A stretch of DNA of 64,000 nt from Lachnospiraceae bacterium (GCA_016286555.1 JAEETA010000013.1:1-64000); one strand, 5' to 3'. Shown: positions 35,619 to 47,289, counted from the first letter of the stretch. Notes: generated by a model not told the origin, from the letters alone. Translations and numbers: made by a program.

Positions 35619-38600
35619 TTAATTTCCTTCGCCGATGAGTGCTTCCATGGCATCCCAGTCCAGCTTCTTGGAAAGTTCGGTCAGTTTCTTGATGCGCGCC
35701 GCATCCGCCTCGGGCAGCTTGTATTCCCGGAGCTGCTCCAGGATCATTTCCACCGCGTCGATGTCCATCATGGGGATCACTTCACGCAGGGCACCGTAGG
35801 CTTCCTTCAGCTCCTCCTCGGGGATCTCCTCCTTGCCTTCGTCCGACTCCTCCTTTTGCAGAGGCGCGAACTTCTCCTTGAAGGAACGGTAATCCGAAAG
35901 GAAACGTTCGTTGTTTGCGTTGATAAATTCGAGGTTCTGCTTGTTGCCCGCTTCCTCCAGCTGCTCTGCCAGTTTCGACAGATCGGCGGCACCGATGATC
36001 CGGGCGGATGTCTTCATGGCGTGAACCTTCACGGTGTAGAGACGGATGTCCCCCTCCGCCAGGGCCTTCTCCACCACCTCGGCATTCTCGTCGATGGTCT
36101 CGTAGAAAAGCTGCAGGGAGAAGATATAGGATCCCACACCGCCGGCGTTCTTGATACCGTCCTCCGTGGAGATCTCCGGGATCTCCTTCACCCAGTTCAT
36201 GTCCTCCGGCAGCTCCGTGGGCTCTGCCTCCAGGATCTCCTCCGCCGTGGTCATGACGCTCTCCGGCGGCAGATGTTTCAAAATCGTACGCTCCAATGTC
36301 ATGGAGTCGATGGGCTTTGCCAGGTAGCCGTTGAAGCCGTGGGAGACGTAGAATTCCTCTCCCAGGGTCGCATTGGCGGTGAGGGCGTACACCGGCAGGT
36401 CGGGATGATCCTCCCGGATCCGGGCCATGGTCTCGATGCCGTCCATACCGGGCATCATGTGATCCAGCAGCACCACGTCGTAGTTGCCGTAGCGGATCTT
36501 CTCCAGACATTCCTCGCCGCTCTCCGCGGTGGTAACGAACATCTTCGTTGCCTTCAGCAGGTTCTTGGCCACCACCAGGTTCATGGGGTTGTCGTCCACC
36601 ACCAGGACCTCCGCATCCGGCGCGATGAACTGCGGCACGTAAGGTCCCTTGACGGCCACGTCCTCGTGCTCGCGGAAGACGCCCAGAGGCTTGCGGTCCA
36701 TAATGCGCTGCTCCACGGTAATGGTGAACTCGGAGCCCTTGCCGTACTCACTGGTACACTTGATCTCACTGCCCATGAGCTCCGCGAATTTCTGGGAAAT
36801 GTTCAGTCCCAGACCGGTGCCCTGGATGGCGCTGTTTTTCTCCTCATCCAGACGCTCGTAAGCGGTGAAGAGCTTCTCGATGTCCTCCTCCTTCACACCC
36901 ATGCCGGTGTCCTTGACGGAGAAGAGGATCCTTGCGGTATCGTTGGTCTTTTCCTCCACAAAGACCTTCAGGGTAAAGCCGCCGTTTGCGGTGTACTTTA
37001 CGGCATTGGTCAGGAGGTTTAAGAGGATCTGACGGATCTTGCCCTGGTCGCCGTAGAGTCTGACGGGCAGGGACTGGTCAATGTCCAGATCGAAGTACAG
37101 ATCCTTCTGCCTAGCACGGACGGTGATCATGGAGACGATGCCCCGTAAAAAGTCACCCGTGTCATATTCCTGCTCCACCAGATTCATTTTGCCGGACTCG
37201 ATCTTGGACATATCCAGCAGCTCGTTAATGAGAGTCAGCAGGGATTCGGAAGCACTGCGGATGTCCATGGCGTAATTCATGATGGACATAAAGTACCCCT
37301 TGGGCACATCCTTGGGCTCCTCACGCATGATCATTTCATCCATACCGATGATGGTGTTGATGGGGGTACGGATCTCGTGGGACATATTGGCCAGGAAACG
37401 GGACTTGGCGGAATTCGCGCGCTCCGCTTCCTCCTTCGCCTGGCGGATCTCCTCATACTGTCTGCGGATGACGGTCCCGGACATGAAGCGCCACACGAAG
37501 AGGCCCACCAGCAGCGCCCCCAGGAGGGCGGAGATGATGCGGACCATGTTCAGCTCCCAGAACCTCGGCACCTTCCGGATGGGGAAGGCCTCGTCCCGAA
37601 GCACCTCTCCCGTATTGTCATCCAGGATCTGAATGTGGAATTTGTAATCGCCGTAGCGCAGCCCCGTGTACTCCAGGGAGGTCATCTTGCTGCGCAGGGT
37701 GGTGACACCGTCGTCCTTGCTGCCTTCCAGGTACAGACGCACCGTGGGATTGGCCAGGGAGTAGTCAAATACCGCAGGCACCAGAGTGATACGTTCCACA
37801 TCACTCTCGATGGTGTATTTACCGTCGTTATCCGGGCGGATCTCCTGACCGTCGCAGTAGATGGCCGCCACTGCCAGCTTCGTGTCGGTGGAGATGCTGG
37901 CGAAATTGTTCACATTCACCCGCACCACGCCGGTTCTTGCGGGGATGTAGAGATTGCCGTTCCCATCCAGATCCCCCACACCGTTAGCGGTGGGCGTGGT
38001 GGGCAGACCGTTGGCGGAGGTGTAGAGCTTGTAATCGTCCACACTGTCGTTGATCACATCCCCTGCGGGCACACAGTAAATGCCGTAGGAGGAGAGGATC
38101 CACAGATAGCCGCTGTCATCGGAATAGATGTCGTAGTTGTTGTTGTAGGGGAAGGTCTTGACCTCGGTGATCTGACCGTCCTTCAGATACTCGATGGAGT
38201 TGGAGGTGACAATCCAGATCAGTCCCCTGGTCTCGTCCTTCCGCATCCGCAGGATCACGTCGCTGGTGAGGCCGTCGTCTCTGCCGATGTGCTCCACGTT
38301 GTGCCCCTTGATGACATAGATGCCGTCGCCGTCGGAGCCTGCCAGCACATCGCCGTTAAAGCCTTCCACAACCGTCAGAAAGACCGTATTTTTCACGCCG
38401 TCCTCGTGGCCCACGGTGTATTGCACCACATCGTCTTTCAGCACTGCGAGGCCGCCGTTGGTGCCTACCAGGAGCCTGCCGTCGGCGGCAGGGATGGCAC
38501 AGCGCACCTCATTGCTGGGCATAGCGGAATGCTCGGTGAAGCTCTTGATGTTCCCCAGATTGTCCACCCGAACCAGACCCTTGCCGTTGTTAAAGCAGCA

Positions 38601-39866
38601 GATCCAGAGATTTCCCTCCTTGTCACTGCTGATGCAGCGGATACGGGTACCGTTCAGATATTTGGTCAGCTTGTTGGTGTAGGGCTCCATGTGGGCGTCC
38701 AGGATCTGCAGCCCCTTGTCGGTACCGATGTAGAGCATGCCCTTGTACATGTGGGTGGCGTTGATGACATCGGACTCCAGATCGGCCATCTGGGTGAGGT
38801 TGCAGAAATTGGTGGTAACGATCTTCATGATGCCCTGGGTGGAAGAGGCCAGCCAGAGATTCCCCTGGAAATCGGAGGTGATCATCTCAATGGCGCTGTT
38901 CATGGGCAGGTTGTTCAGGATGTGGAAAGCATTGTCCTGATCCAGATATCCCACAAAGCCGGTGGAACAGATCCAGACGCGGCCGCACTCATACTCGATC
39001 CACTGCACCCTGTTCAGGGGCTCGGTGGAAATGGGAGTCAGTTCCTCCGCAGTAAGACCCAGATCGCCATAGTAAACAGGCCCTCCCTCGGGGCACAGAT
39101 AGAGCTTACCCACGGCGTTCGGATCCGCCTCGATGGAGCTGAGGGTTTCCATCCCCAGATCCCTGCTGTCATAGATCTCCGCGATCTCGCAATCCCTGAT
39201 GGAAAAAACCACACCGTTCTTGGTGATGCCGTAGATGGTGCCTGCGGCGTCCTTAGTCAGCTTCAGTACCCGGTCCTCGGCGATGCGCTCGTCGGAATCC
39301 AGCACATGGATCTGCTGTCTGCTGTCAAAATAGCAGACGCCTGCGGTGGTACCCACATAGATGTTGCCCTCGTTGTCCTCTTCAAATACGCGGATGGAAG
39401 AGGCGGGGAGGCCGTCCTTGTAGGTGTAGTGCATCTGCAGGTCGCCGTTCATCATAACGACACCATTGTCATTTGTACCCACCCAGATGCGTCCCTTGCT
39501 GTCCTCGAAAAGACAGCGTCCGCTGGTCATACCGCCGGAGGTGTCCAGGCGCTCGAAATTCGTTCCGTCGTAGCGGATAATACCGCTGTAGCCGCCGATC
39601 CAAACATAGCCGTCGGAGGTACCCATGACATAGTTGGCGTCGGAGGTTGGCAGACCGCTGCTCGCATCGTAGAGCTGGGCGGAATACATGGCGCCCTCGA
39701 TCTGACCGCTGGCCGCATAGCCGCCGCCGTAGTTGGCAGATTGCGGGCTTCCCGTCGAAACCTCCGTGGCCTGAACGGTCAGCGCCGCTCCGGACAGGGA
39801 TGCTGTCAGCAATATTGCCGCAGCCAGAGCTGCCGCTTTTTGCATTTTCTTTCCGCTTCTGATCAT
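35619..39866 (-). CDS. Propeller-sensor hybrid histidine kinase with receiver and Hpt domains
   Basis: The 1415-residue protein has a signal sequence and a long extracytoplasmic region of Reg_prop-type units (for example [38 protein letters not shown] and SGYLWILSS). A Y_Y_Y-like domain follows at about 690-770, then one membrane helix. The HisKA domain has His830 in [10 protein letters not shown]. HATPase has DTGMGV and GTGLGL. The receiver has Asp1135 in [11 protein letters not shown], and the C-terminal Hpt has His1282 in [14 protein letters not shown]. It is a complete phosphorelay in one chain. Similar propeller sensors in gut bacteria often sense oligosaccharides; the ligand here is unknown. 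It lies 17 bases after the HD-GYP gene. Confidence 0.93.
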   Translation of the reverse strand: MIRSGKKMQKAAALAAAILLTASLSGAALTVQATEVSTGSPQSANYGGGYAASGQIEGAMYSAQLYDASSGLPTSDANYVMGTSDGYVWIGGYSGIIRYDGTNFERLDTSGGMTSGRCLFEDSKGRIWVGTNDNGVVMMNGDLQMHYTYKDGLPASSIRVFEEDNEGNIYVGTTAGVCYFDSRQQIHVLDSDERIAEDRVLKLTKDAAGTIYGITKNGVVFSIRDCEIAEIYDSRDLGMETLSSIEADPNAVGKLYLCPEGGPVYYGDLGLTAEELTPISTEPLNRVQWIEYECGRVWICSTGFVGYLDQDNAFHILNNLPMNSAIEMITSDFQGNLWLASSTQGIMKIVTTNFCNLTQMADLESDVINATHMYKGMLYIGTDKGLQILDAHMEPYTNKLTKYLNGTRIRCISSDKEGNLWICCFNNGKGLVRVDNLGNIKSFTEHSAMPSNEVRCAIPAADGRLLVGTNGGLAVLKDDVVQYTVGHEDGVKNTVFLTVVEGFNGDVLAGSDGDGIYVIKGHNVEHIGRDDGLTSDVILRMRKDETRGLIWIVTSNSIEYLKDGQITEVKTFPYNNNYDIYSDDSGYLWILSSYGIYCVPAGDVINDSVDDYKLYTSANGLPTTPTANGVGDLDGNGNLYIPARTGVVRVNVNNFASISTDTKLAVAAIYCDGQEIRPDNDGKYTIESDVERITLVPAVFDYSLANPTVRLYLEGSKDDGVTTLRSKMTSLEYTGLRYGDYKFHIQILDDNTGEVLRDEAFPIRKVPRFWELNMVRIISALLGALLVGLFVWRFMSGTVIRRQYEEIRQAKEEAERANSAKSRFLANMSHEIRTPINTIIGMDEMIMREEPKDVPKGYFMSIMNYAMDIRSASESLLTLINELLDMSKIESGKMNLVEQEYDTGDFLRGIVSMITVRARQKDLYFDLDIDQSLPVRLYGDQGKIRQILLNLLTNAVKYTANGGFTLKVFVEEKTNDTARILFSVKDTGMGVKEEDIEKLFTAYERLDEEKNSAIQGTGLGLNISQKFAELMGSEIKCTSEYGKGSEFTITVEQRIMDRKPLGVFREHEDVAVKGPYVPQFIAPDAEVLVVDDNPMNLVVAKNLLKATKMFVTTAESGEECLEKIRYGNYDVVLLDHMMPGMDGIETMARIREDHPDLPVYALTANATLGEEFYVSHGFNGYLAKPIDSMTLERTILKHLPPESVMTTAEEILEAEPTELPEDMNWVKEIPEISTEDGIKNAGGVGSYIFSLQLFYETIDENAEVVEKALAEGDIRLYTVKVHAMKTSARIIGAADLSKLAEQLEEAGNKQNLEFINANNERFLSDYRSFKEKFAPLQKEESDEGKEEIPEEELKEAYGALREVIPMMDIDAVEMILEQLREYKLPEADAARIKKLTELSKKLDWDAMEALIGEGN

Positions 39867-39883
39867 CGCGCTATGCGCCTCCG

Positions 39884-42016
39884 TCAGCTTTCCTGGTACT
39901 TCTTCAAGACTTCCTTCACCTGGGGCAGAGAGTCCATAAAGACCTCCACCACCTTGGGATCGAACTGGGTCCCGGCACCTTCCTCCAGGATCTGCAGAGC
40001 TTTTTCCAGAGGAAATGCGGGCTTGTAGACTCTGGGAGAGGTGAGGGCATCAAACACATCCGCCACTGCCATGACCCGGGCGGAGAGAGGGATGACCTCG
40101 CCGTGGAGTCCCTCGGGGTAGCCCTTGCCGTCCCAGCGCTCGTGGTGGTATCCCGCCATGTTCCGGGCTTCCTTCAGATAGCTCTCGCCCTTGACGGTAC
40201 TGATGGCCTTTTCCATGATGTTCTTGCCGGCGGTGGTATGGGTCTTCATGATCTCGAACTCTTCCTCCGTCAGCTTCCCGGGCTTGTTCAGCACAGCGTC
40301 GGGAATGTTGATCTTGCCCACGTCATGCAGAGGCGCGGACATGACCACTGCCTCCATGTACTTGGGGGTCAGTTTCTCGGGATAGTAGCCTTTCTTTTTC
40401 AGGCCGTCCAGAATGATCCGGACATAGGCTGCCGTCTTTTGGACATGAGCGCCGGTATCGGAGTCTCTGCTCTCCACCATGTCCGCCATGGTGATGATCA
40501 GACCACTCTGCATCTGGGCGGTTGCCTCGGAGTAATGGCGGATCTCCCGCAGCTGCTCCGACATTCCCGCAGCCATCTCGCAGGCGGCGTAGTAGAGCTT
40601 CTCCACCTCGTCGCCGGTTTGAATGTTCAACTTTCGCAGGTCCCGGACATAAGTGTCCAGCTGCTTTTGATCGTCCCCCGCCTTGGAATACTGGTCCAGC
40701 CTCGCTGTGATGCTGTTAACGGGATAAACGGTGTAATAGTCCGTGATCCAGCTGCCCGTGACTACGATGAGGATCACAAAGCCGGCGATGATCAGCAGTA
40801 CGCGGATCACCAGGTTCCGGACATACTCGGTCATGTATTGCAGGGACACGTCCGCTCCCATGTAAGCCGCGGTGTGGCCGTTCCGGTCCCGGATGGGTGA
40901 ATAGGTAGTCAGCATCCAGCCAAAGTTACCCACGGACTCCACAGGAGGGATTTCCTCTCCTGCCAACAAAAGCTCCATTTCGGACATAAAGCCTTCTTCA
41001 AATTCCACGATTTCACCGGGCTGATAACCCTCCATATCCTCCGTCTCCAGATCCAGCACAAAATGGCATCCGTCCTCCCGGATCTGCAGCACATAGAGGT
41101 ACTGGATGGAGGGTGCCAGAGCCTTGATCTCCTCCATGACCTCGTAGCTCTCCACATAGCCCTCGGCTTCCCAGCCTTCCCGGAGATAATCGTCGATCCG
41201 GTCTCCGTCGATGAGAGAAGCCGCGTACTTTACCAGCTCGATAGCCTTTTCCTTCTCCTGCTCCTTGGAGTAGTTAAAGTACAGGACATAGGCCGCGATG
41301 GCCAGGATCGTTACCAGGGAGAGGGAGATGAAAAGGATCATGGCGGTGATCCTGGAGTGGAGCTTGTGCCGCACATCGGAGCCCCATTCCTTCAGGTTTT
41401 TCAGCTCCTCCGGCGACAGAGGGCGCTGACGCCAGTTGCTCTGGATGATCCTTTCCCGCAGGCTCGCCGGGATCAGCCGCACCAGAAGGGCGGAGCCGAA
41501 GATGGTGATGGTCTTGTCAAAGAGATTTACCAGGAAATTGATAACAAAGAAGATCCCCACTCTGGGCAGACCGAAACGCTCATTGACCACGTTCACTGCC
41601 TCGTTGATGGCCTCGATCTGGGGTCTGCCGAAGAGGACCCACTGCACCAGGCCGCTGAAAAACGTGGAGATCAAAACGGAGCCCAGGATAAAGCGCACCA
41701 GGGCACGGACGTTCTTTTGTTCAAAATTGCGGGAATAACGGGCCGCGAAGAGGGCCAGCAATGCATTGACGGAAGCAAAGTACAGAGATTGCTTGTTGAA
41801 AGACACACAAAAAATATTGGATACTACGGCCGTGAGAACCCCGGGGAAGGTACCGCCCAAAGCGGCCACCATAAAGGTTCCGATGGTATCCAGGTACAGG
41901 GGCAGATTGAAGCGCTGCGCCAGATATGCAAATACGATGTTGATGAGAATACCGACAGACACCGCAAAAATACTAGTAACGGTGCTCTTTTCCGGTTTGA
42001 TCCTTGGAATCTTCAC
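39884..42016 (-). CDS. HD-GYP phosphodiesterase with ECF-S-like membrane N-terminus
   Basis: The 710-residue protein starts at a GTG (GGAGG 8 bases upstream). The first 190 residues form about six helices resembling an ECF-transporter S component (for example [24 protein letters not shown]). A helix, an extracytoplasmic sensor segment (about 250-390), another helix and a HAMP-like linker follow. The HD-GYP domain has His564-Asp565 in [14 protein letters not shown] and [13 protein letters not shown]. These features fit a c-di-GMP hydrolase gated by an external cue. It heads the four-gene signalling operon. Confidence 0.88.
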   Translation of the reverse strand: MKIPRIKPEKSTVTSIFAVSVGILINIVFAYLAQRFNLPLYLDTIGTFMVAALGGTFPGVLTAVVSNIFCVSFNKQSLYFASVNALLALFAARYSRNFEQKNVRALVRFILGSVLISTFFSGLVQWVLFGRPQIEAINEAVNVVNERFGLPRVGIFFVINFLVNLFDKTITIFGSALLVRLIPASLRERIIQSNWRQRPLSPEELKNLKEWGSDVRHKLHSRITAMILFISLSLVTILAIAAYVLYFNYSKEQEKEKAIELVKYAASLIDGDRIDDYLREGWEAEGYVESYEVMEEIKALAPSIQYLYVLQIREDGCHFVLDLETEDMEGYQPGEIVEFEEGFMSEMELLLAGEEIPPVESVGNFGWMLTTYSPIRDRNGHTAAYMGADVSLQYMTEYVRNLVIRVLLIIAGFVILIVVTGSWITDYYTVYPVNSITARLDQYSKAGDDQKQLDTYVRDLRKLNIQTGDEVEKLYYAACEMAAGMSEQLREIRHYSEATAQMQSGLIITMADMVESRDSDTGAHVQKTAAYVRIILDGLKKKGYYPEKLTPKYMEAVVMSAPLHDVGKINIPDAVLNKPGKLTEEEFEIMKTHTTAGKNIMEKAISTVKGESYLKEARNMAGYHHERWDGKGYPEGLHGEVIPLSARVMAVADVFDALTSPRVYKPAFPLEKALQILEEGAGTQFDPKVVEVFMDSLPQVKEVLKKYQES

Positions 42017-42150
42017 CCTTTCAACCTCCAGCCGGCGGATCGTAGTATATGCCTATATTATTTTATCCGTTCAGAGCAGGAGATTCAAGGAATTTCAGCC
42101 GATCAGGGCCGTTTCCGGTCGAGTTTTAGAAAAAATTTATAGATACAGAA

Positions 42151-42178
42151 AAAACCCGCAGGAATCGCGGGTTTTTCT
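42151..42178 (-). terminator. Terminator after the SulP gene
   Basis: Arms AAAACCCGC and GCGGGTTTT with a 7-base loop are followed by T-rich sequence. It lies past the SulP stop and upstream of the HD-GYP signalling operon. Confidence 0.82.
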
Positions 42179-42227
42179 TGATCTTTTTTATGTCGTTTTC
42201 GACGGATTTTAAGCAGCGTCACCGGAC

Positions 42228-43883
42228 TTATTTGGAAGCCAGTTCCTCGGCACGATGCAGAGCGTCGTCGATGTGAGGACAGAAGTTGCCTTCGCCGATC
42301 CTGGCATCGTATCCGGCCTTGCGGATAACGGTCATGGGCTGCTCGTTTACGTGGGAAAGGACGATGGAAATGCCCTTCTTTTCACAATCCTCCCAGAGCT
42401 GCTCCAGGTTGTGCATTGCGGTGGCATCGATGGCGTTCACGCTTCTCATACGCAGCACCAGCACCTTCGTGTCGGGCTTAAAGGCGATCTGCAGGATCTT
42501 GCCTGCTGCCGCGAAGAACATGGGACCGGAGATCTCATACACCAGCACGTGCTCCGGGATCTGACGCAGGGAGATGGAATCGGGATCGTTCTCCTCGTCC
42601 ACTTCCTTCCAGCCCTCCACCTGGGTCACGTCGCTCATGCGCTTCATGAACAGCACTGCTGCCAGCAGGATGCCCACCTCGATGGCCACTACCAGATCAA
42701 AGATCACGGTGAGGGCGAAGGTGGTAACCAGCACCAGGATGTCACTCTTGGGAGAGGACTTGCAGAGCTTCGCAAAATTCCTCCAGCCGCTCATATTGTA
42801 AGCCACCTGGAACAGGATGGCAGCAATGCAGGGCATGGGGATCAGTTTTGCAAAGGGCATGAGGAACACCACCACCAGCACCAGGGTGATGGAATGAACC
42901 ATTCCCGCGATGGGAGTGCGGCCGCCGCTCTTAATGTTGGCTGCGGTACGGGCGATGGCGCCGGTAGCGGGGATACCGCCGAAGCAGGCGGATCCGATGT
43001 TACCGAGACCCTGTGCGATGAGCTCCATGTTGGAGCGATGCTTTGAACCCACCATGCTGTCTGCCACCACGGCGGAAAGCAGGGACTCGATCCCGGCCAG
43101 AAGTGCGATGGTCACCGCGTTCATGAGCTGGGAGCGGATCATGGACAGAGAGAAGAGGGACGCGTTCAATGTCAGTTTCGGCAGACCCGTGCGGATGTCC
43201 GTAAAGGCCTTTCCGATGGTGTTAACATCCAGATGTGCCAGCTCCACGATGGCTGCGGTGACAATGACCGCGATGAGGGAACCGGGGATCTTCTTGAAAA
43301 ATTTCGGCCAGATGATGAGGATCGCCAGGGACAGGGCCCCGATGAGCACCGCCATCCAGTTGATGGTAGAGAGGTTGGCGACGAGGGCCGAGATCTTCTC
43401 CGCCGTCTCGATGGGCTTCTCCCCGTGCTCGTAGACGATGCCGGTGAAGTCCTTGATCTGCCCGATAAAGAGGGTCACAGCGATGCCTGCGGTAAAGCCG
43501 GTGGTGATGGTATAGGGAATGTACTTCAGCAGGTTACCGAAGCGGAAAAATCCCATGAGGATCAGGAAAAAACCGGCCAGGATCGTTGCCACCATCAGTC
43601 CGTCGGTACCGTCTCTGGCCACGATCCCCGCCACGATGGTGGCAAAGGCTGCGGTGGGCCCTGCGATCTGTACACGGCTGCCGCCGAAAAAGGCCACCAG
43701 GAAACCTGCGATGATGGCAGTGTAGACACCTGCCTCAGGTCCCACGCCGGAGGCGATGGCCAGTGCGATGGAGAGGGGCAGGGCGATGATGGCGACGATG
43801 ATGCCCGCCACAATGTCCTTTACCAGCTGCTCCTTGGTGTAGGTCTTCATGACCGAAAATAGCTTGGGTTTTAATTTGTCCAT
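42228..43883 (-). CDS. SulP family anion transporter with STAS domain
   Basis: The 551-residue protein has the SulP core (ALPLSIALAIASGVGPEAGVYTAIIAGF near the N-terminus) with about a dozen helices. ACFGGIPATGAIARTAANIKSGGRTPIAG is a strong family motif. A cytoplasmic STAS domain lies at about 440-545 (VLVYEISGPMFF, VLRMRSVNAIDATAM). SulP proteins carry sulfate, bicarbonate or dicarboxylates; the substrate is unclear from sequence. It stands alone between two terminators. A 17-base palindrome (43918-43934) lies 35 bases upstream of the start. Confidence 0.93.
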   Translation of the reverse strand: MDKLKPKLFSVMKTYTKEQLVKDIVAGIIVAIIALPLSIALAIASGVGPEAGVYTAIIAGFLVAFFGGSRVQIAGPTAAFATIVAGIVARDGTDGLMVATILAGFFLILMGFFRFGNLLKYIPYTITTGFTAGIAVTLFIGQIKDFTGIVYEHGEKPIETAEKISALVANLSTINWMAVLIGALSLAILIIWPKFFKKIPGSLIAVIVTAAIVELAHLDVNTIGKAFTDIRTGLPKLTLNASLFSLSMIRSQLMNAVTIALLAGIESLLSAVVADSMVGSKHRSNMELIAQGLGNIGSACFGGIPATGAIARTAANIKSGGRTPIAGMVHSITLVLVVVFLMPFAKLIPMPCIAAILFQVAYNMSGWRNFAKLCKSSPKSDILVLVTTFALTVIFDLVVAIEVGILLAAVLFMKRMSDVTQVEGWKEVDEENDPDSISLRQIPEHVLVYEISGPMFFAAAGKILQIAFKPDTKVLVLRMRSVNAIDATAMHNLEQLWEDCEKKGISIVLSHVNEQPMTVIRKAGYDARIGEGNFCPHIDDALHRAEELASK

Positions 43884-43917
43884 GATAGTGTGGTCCTTCC
43901 GGATGATGTCTTCTCGT

Positions 43918-43934
43918 CATGTCCCGGGGACATG
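43918..43934. promoter_or_regulatory. Palindrome upstream of the SulP gene, possible operator
   Basis: CATGTCCC and GGGACATG form a perfect inverted repeat around a single central base. It is 35-51 bases before the SulP ATG, where an operator could overlap the promoter or leader. Confidence 0.4.
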
Positions 43935-43985
43935 CAGGGAGTATTTTAGGCGATGAAGCGAAAAATGGCAACCATAAAATAGGCA

Positions 43986-44005
43986 GGGGTGCCGGAAAGC
44001 ACCCC
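43986..44005 (-). terminator. Terminator after the FecR/InlB-repeat operon
   Basis: Arms GGGGTGC and GCACCCC with a 6-base loop, then TGCCTATTTTAT on the minus strand. It closes the 44-57.8 kb operon. Confidence 0.6.
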
Positions 44006-44046
44006 CACCGAAGATTCTGTTGTCCGGATTCCTTTCAGGTTACGGC

Positions 44047-47000
44047 TTACAGCGTATTGAAGGGAGCCGGGTTGATCACGAGCTGCGGATATGCAGTTGC
44101 ACCTGTAGTATCAAACGCAAGCATGAGATAGATATCTGTGGAGTTTGGTCCTCCTGCCTGGTTCTGCAAGACACCGTTTGCGTAAGTGTCATATGAAGGA
44201 ATCGTTATCTGATATGCATCCATATTTACAAAGTTCGGACCACCCCCCGGGTTGTTGTAGTTCACGGTTGTCAGTCCGCTGTTGGAATAGAATCCCAACA
44301 GTGTGTTTTCATCGAACAACGGGAGAAGGTATACATTATTGCCGTCTATGTAAAACAGATTTGTGGCATCGGCATCAACATAGTAGGTACCACCATTCTG
44401 AGGATCCGGATCCGTACAGTTCACTACATTATGCCCGTTATTCGCCTGGGCTTCCAGAGTGATCGATTCAGCATAGTTCCCTGCACCGGCGCTCGGTAAA
44501 GTCGTCATGCTGTTAATCTCATAAGAGTAGATATAGATATAAATCTCTCCGGTAGTTCCTGCAGGGATCATGTTGTTCATGGAATTCCCGTTGGCGTCGT
44601 AGTATCCCTTTACATAGTACCCGGTGCCATTATTCGGAAGATTGACTGCATCAAGAGCAGGCAAAACAGTGTCCGTCTCGGAATAGGAGTAGGTGGTACT
44701 CAGGGTCACGCCGGAGATCGTAATGCTCCCCGATCCTGCCAGTATGGAAGTATTGACCTGAGATCCATAATGGTAGTTCCTTTGATAGAAGTTGATCTTG
44801 AAGGTCTTGGCCGTAGCCTCTCCGTAAATGGTCAGATCCCCCGTCTGGGTAGTGGAGACTGCCGTCAGAGCCGCAGACAGTGCCGCATCGGAATACCAGC
44901 AGTTGAAATCATACCCGTTGTGGGTGGGAACCGTCAGCGCCGCTCCCGTGCCATAGGTATAGGTGGTGGGCAGGTTATAGGCCGCAGGGTCGAAATTCGT
45001 GATGCCGGTGACATCGTAGGTGATGGCATAGGTTGCGACAGTCGCCTGTCCGTAGAGAGTCACATCCCCGGTCCGGGTTGCTGCGATCTCGGTGATGGCG
45101 GCAGTCAGTCCCGCATCGGTATACCAGCCGGCAAAATTGTGGCCGGTGATGGCAGGGGCCGTGAGGGTAACTGCGGTTCCGTAGGTATACTCCGTAGGCA
45201 GATTGTAAGCCGCTGCGTCAAAGCCGTTCATACCCGTCACGCTGTAGGTGATGGCGTAGGTATTGTTGGTCACGCTGCCGTAGACCGTCACATCCCCCGT
45301 CCGGGTAGCGGCGATCTCGGTGATCGCGGTAGTCAGTCCCGCATCGGCATACCAGCCGTTAAAGGTGCGTCCCTCCAGAGTGATGCCGGAAAGGGTCGCG
45401 CCCGTACCGTAGGTGTAGGCAGTGGGCAGGTTGTATGCCGCGGGATCAAAGTCGTTCAGTCCCGTGACATTGTAGGAAATGGTATAGGCATTCGCCGTGG
45501 CAATGCCGTAGACCGTCACATCCCCCTTCTGCTCCGCAGAGATGGCGTCCATACGCGCGGTTCGGCCCGCATCGGCATACCAGCCGTCAAAGGTATAGCC
45601 CGTGATGGCGGGGATGGTAAGCCCTGAGCCCACACCTTCCGTGTAGGTCAGAGGGCACGCGTAATCGGAAGGATTAAATCCCGCGAGGCCCTCCACCACA
45701 TAATTGATGTGGCTGACGACCACTTCATCCTCGTCGTCTTCCGCCTTCACGGCAATGCCATAGAGACCGATGTCTCCGACGGTATCGGCGGGGATGTAGG
45801 ATACCGCCTCCTTCATGGTGTTGTCCCGGTACCAGCCGTAGAAATCATAGCCCCAGATGGAAGGACTGGGGATATCGATCTCGGAGCCCACCTTGTAGGT
45901 CATGGGCATGCCGTACCCTGCGGCATCGAAGCTGCTGATACCGTCCACTGCGTAGGAGATCTTATATTCGTGCGGGATGAACCTGCCGTACAGCCGGACA
46001 TTGCCCACCTGTTCCTCGGAGATGGCGGAGGTGGCGTGTTTCATGGCCTCGTCCTCATACCACCCGTCGAAGGTATAACCCGGCTTCTCGGGCTTTACCA
46101 GTGCGGTCTCCTCGCCGCTGACATAGGAAGTGACGAGCTTGAATTCTCCTGCGCTGAAGGACTTCAGACCCGTGACGGAATAGAGTACGGAATAGGTCTC
46201 GCCCACCTCGGTGCCGTCCTCGAGCCAGGTGCCGTAGAAGGTCCTGTCGCCTTCATCCTTCGCACCGATGGCAGAGGCAGAGGTGGTCAGATCCGCATCC
46301 TCATACCAGCCGTCAAAGGTATAGCCCTCTCTGGTGGGAGAAGGGAATCCGGAGAGGCCCTCGCCGTAGACGTAGGAATCCGGATAATCACCGCCGGACA
46401 TGACACTGCCGTCAATGATCCAGGTGAGGCCGTAGGTCACTCCTGCTTCGGGCTCAGTCTCCGGTGCTACCGGCTGATCGGTCACATCACCGGTGTCCTC
46501 CGGGAAGAGCCATTCGTCAAAGTCATCCGGCACCCAGCCGGTGTCCTCCAGGATCCTGGCTCGCAGAGGAGCCAGCTCCGGATCCTCCCGCAGGATCTGA
46601 CGCAGACGCTCGGGCAAATCGTGAGGCTGCACTTCTTCCACGAAAAAGTCCACGCTGTCGGTTCCGGTCTTGTCATCAAAGAGATAGACTCTGATATGCT
46701 GACCAGCGGTAATGTCGGTCTCCCTGGTACCGCCGGTGTTCGGATTGATCCCCGTGATATGAAGGTTGCCGTCCAACAGATAGAGGTCTGAGGTGTCCGC
46801 ATCCATCCAGGCGCTGGTTCCGCGGATACCCACGATCATGGTGGAGGTGCGGATATCAAAGGATTCGTCGTCGTTTAATTTCTCAGTCACGTTAAAGAGC
46901 AGACTGCCCTGTTGCAGATCCAGAGAAAGGGCTTTGCCCGATTTCTCGATGACCGCTCTGGAATCTTCCACCATGGTAATGATCTTCGTGGCATCCATGT

Positions 47001-47289
47001 CCAGTTTCAGGAGTCCATCGGATCCCGTGGTCAGCAGGCTTCCGCTGTTTAAGCGCATGTTGTCCAGGAGCTCCCGTGCGGCGCCCTTTTCATCCTGCAT
47101 AGCCACGGTTCCGTCCCGCTCAATGAGACGGATCACCACGGCGCTCAGTTTGTTTTTCCCATTCAGCAACAGTACTGCCGCCACAACCCCGGCGATCAGC
47201 AGGACCGCACACAGGATGATGGGAATCAGTTTTTTACTCCGTTTCTTATCTTCCTCAGGCGCATTTTGCAGTTTGGTCTCTTCTGCCAT
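44047..47289 (-). CDS. FecR-domain membrane protein with InlB-type B-repeats (paralog 3)
   Basis: The 1080-residue protein has a short cytoplasmic head, one helix (about 24-46), and an extracytoplasmic FecR domain (about 50-190, with SFDIRTSTMIVGIRGTSAWM). A conserved DDFDEWLFPED segment and an acidic linker follow. Then come seven InlB B-repeat/Flg_new units, each about 65-75 residues with an FxGWYxD core (TFDGWYEDADL, DFYGWYRDNTM, NFAGWYTDAGL). The unique C-terminal domain of about 220 residues has no anchor. The orientation implies a type II membrane protein with repeats outside. It follows the CHASE2-cyclase by 66 bases. Function unknown; adhesion or sensing is inferred. Confidence 0.85.
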   Translation of the reverse strand: MAEETKLQNAPEEDKKRSKKLIPIILCAVLLIAGVVAAVLLLNGKNKLSAVVIRLIERDGTVAMQDEKGAARELLDNMRLNSGSLLTTGSDGLLKLDMDATKIITMVEDSRAVIEKSGKALSLDLQQGSLLFNVTEKLNDDESFDIRTSTMIVGIRGTSAWMDADTSDLYLLDGNLHITGINPNTGGTRETDITAGQHIRVYLFDDKTGTDSVDFFVEEVQPHDLPERLRQILREDPELAPLRARILEDTGWVPDDFDEWLFPEDTGDVTDQPVAPETEPEAGVTYGLTWIIDGSVMSGGDYPDSYVYGEGLSGFPSPTREGYTFDGWYEDADLTTSASAIGAKDEGDRTFYGTWLEDGTEVGETYSVLYSVTGLKSFSAGEFKLVTSYVSGEETALVKPEKPGYTFDGWYEDEAMKHATSAISEEQVGNVRLYGRFIPHEYKISYAVDGISSFDAAGYGMPMTYKVGSEIDIPSPSIWGYDFYGWYRDNTMKEAVSYIPADTVGDIGLYGIAVKAEDDEDEVVVSHINYVVEGLAGFNPSDYACPLTYTEGVGSGLTIPAITGYTFDGWYADAGRTARMDAISAEQKGDVTVYGIATANAYTISYNVTGLNDFDPAAYNLPTAYTYGTGATLSGITLEGRTFNGWYADAGLTTAITEIAATRTGDVTVYGSVTNNTYAITYSVTGMNGFDAAAYNLPTEYTYGTAVTLTAPAITGHNFAGWYTDAGLTAAITEIAATRTGDVTLYGQATVATYAITYDVTGITNFDPAAYNLPTTYTYGTGAALTVPTHNGYDFNCWYSDAALSAALTAVSTTQTGDLTIYGEATAKTFKINFYQRNYHYGSQVNTSILAGSGSITISGVTLSTTYSYSETDTVLPALDAVNLPNNGTGYYVKGYYDANGNSMNNMIPAGTTGEIYIYIYSYEINSMTTLPSAGAGNYAESITLEAQANNGHNVVNCTDPDPQNGGTYYVDADATNLFYIDGNNVYLLPLFDENTLLGFYSNSGLTTVNYNNPGGGPNFVNMDAYQITIPSYDTYANGVLQNQAGGPNSTDIYLMLAFDTTGATAYPQLVINPAPFNTL
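45811..45916 (-). repeat. Near-identical 106-base block shared by the three FecR paralogs (paralog 3)
   Basis: This block encodes the DFYGWYRDNTMKEAV repeat and part of the unit before the next FxGWY. It is nearly identical to 50932-51037 and 53992-54097, with long runs unchanged even at third codon positions. That points to recent duplication or gene conversion. Confidence 0.75.
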
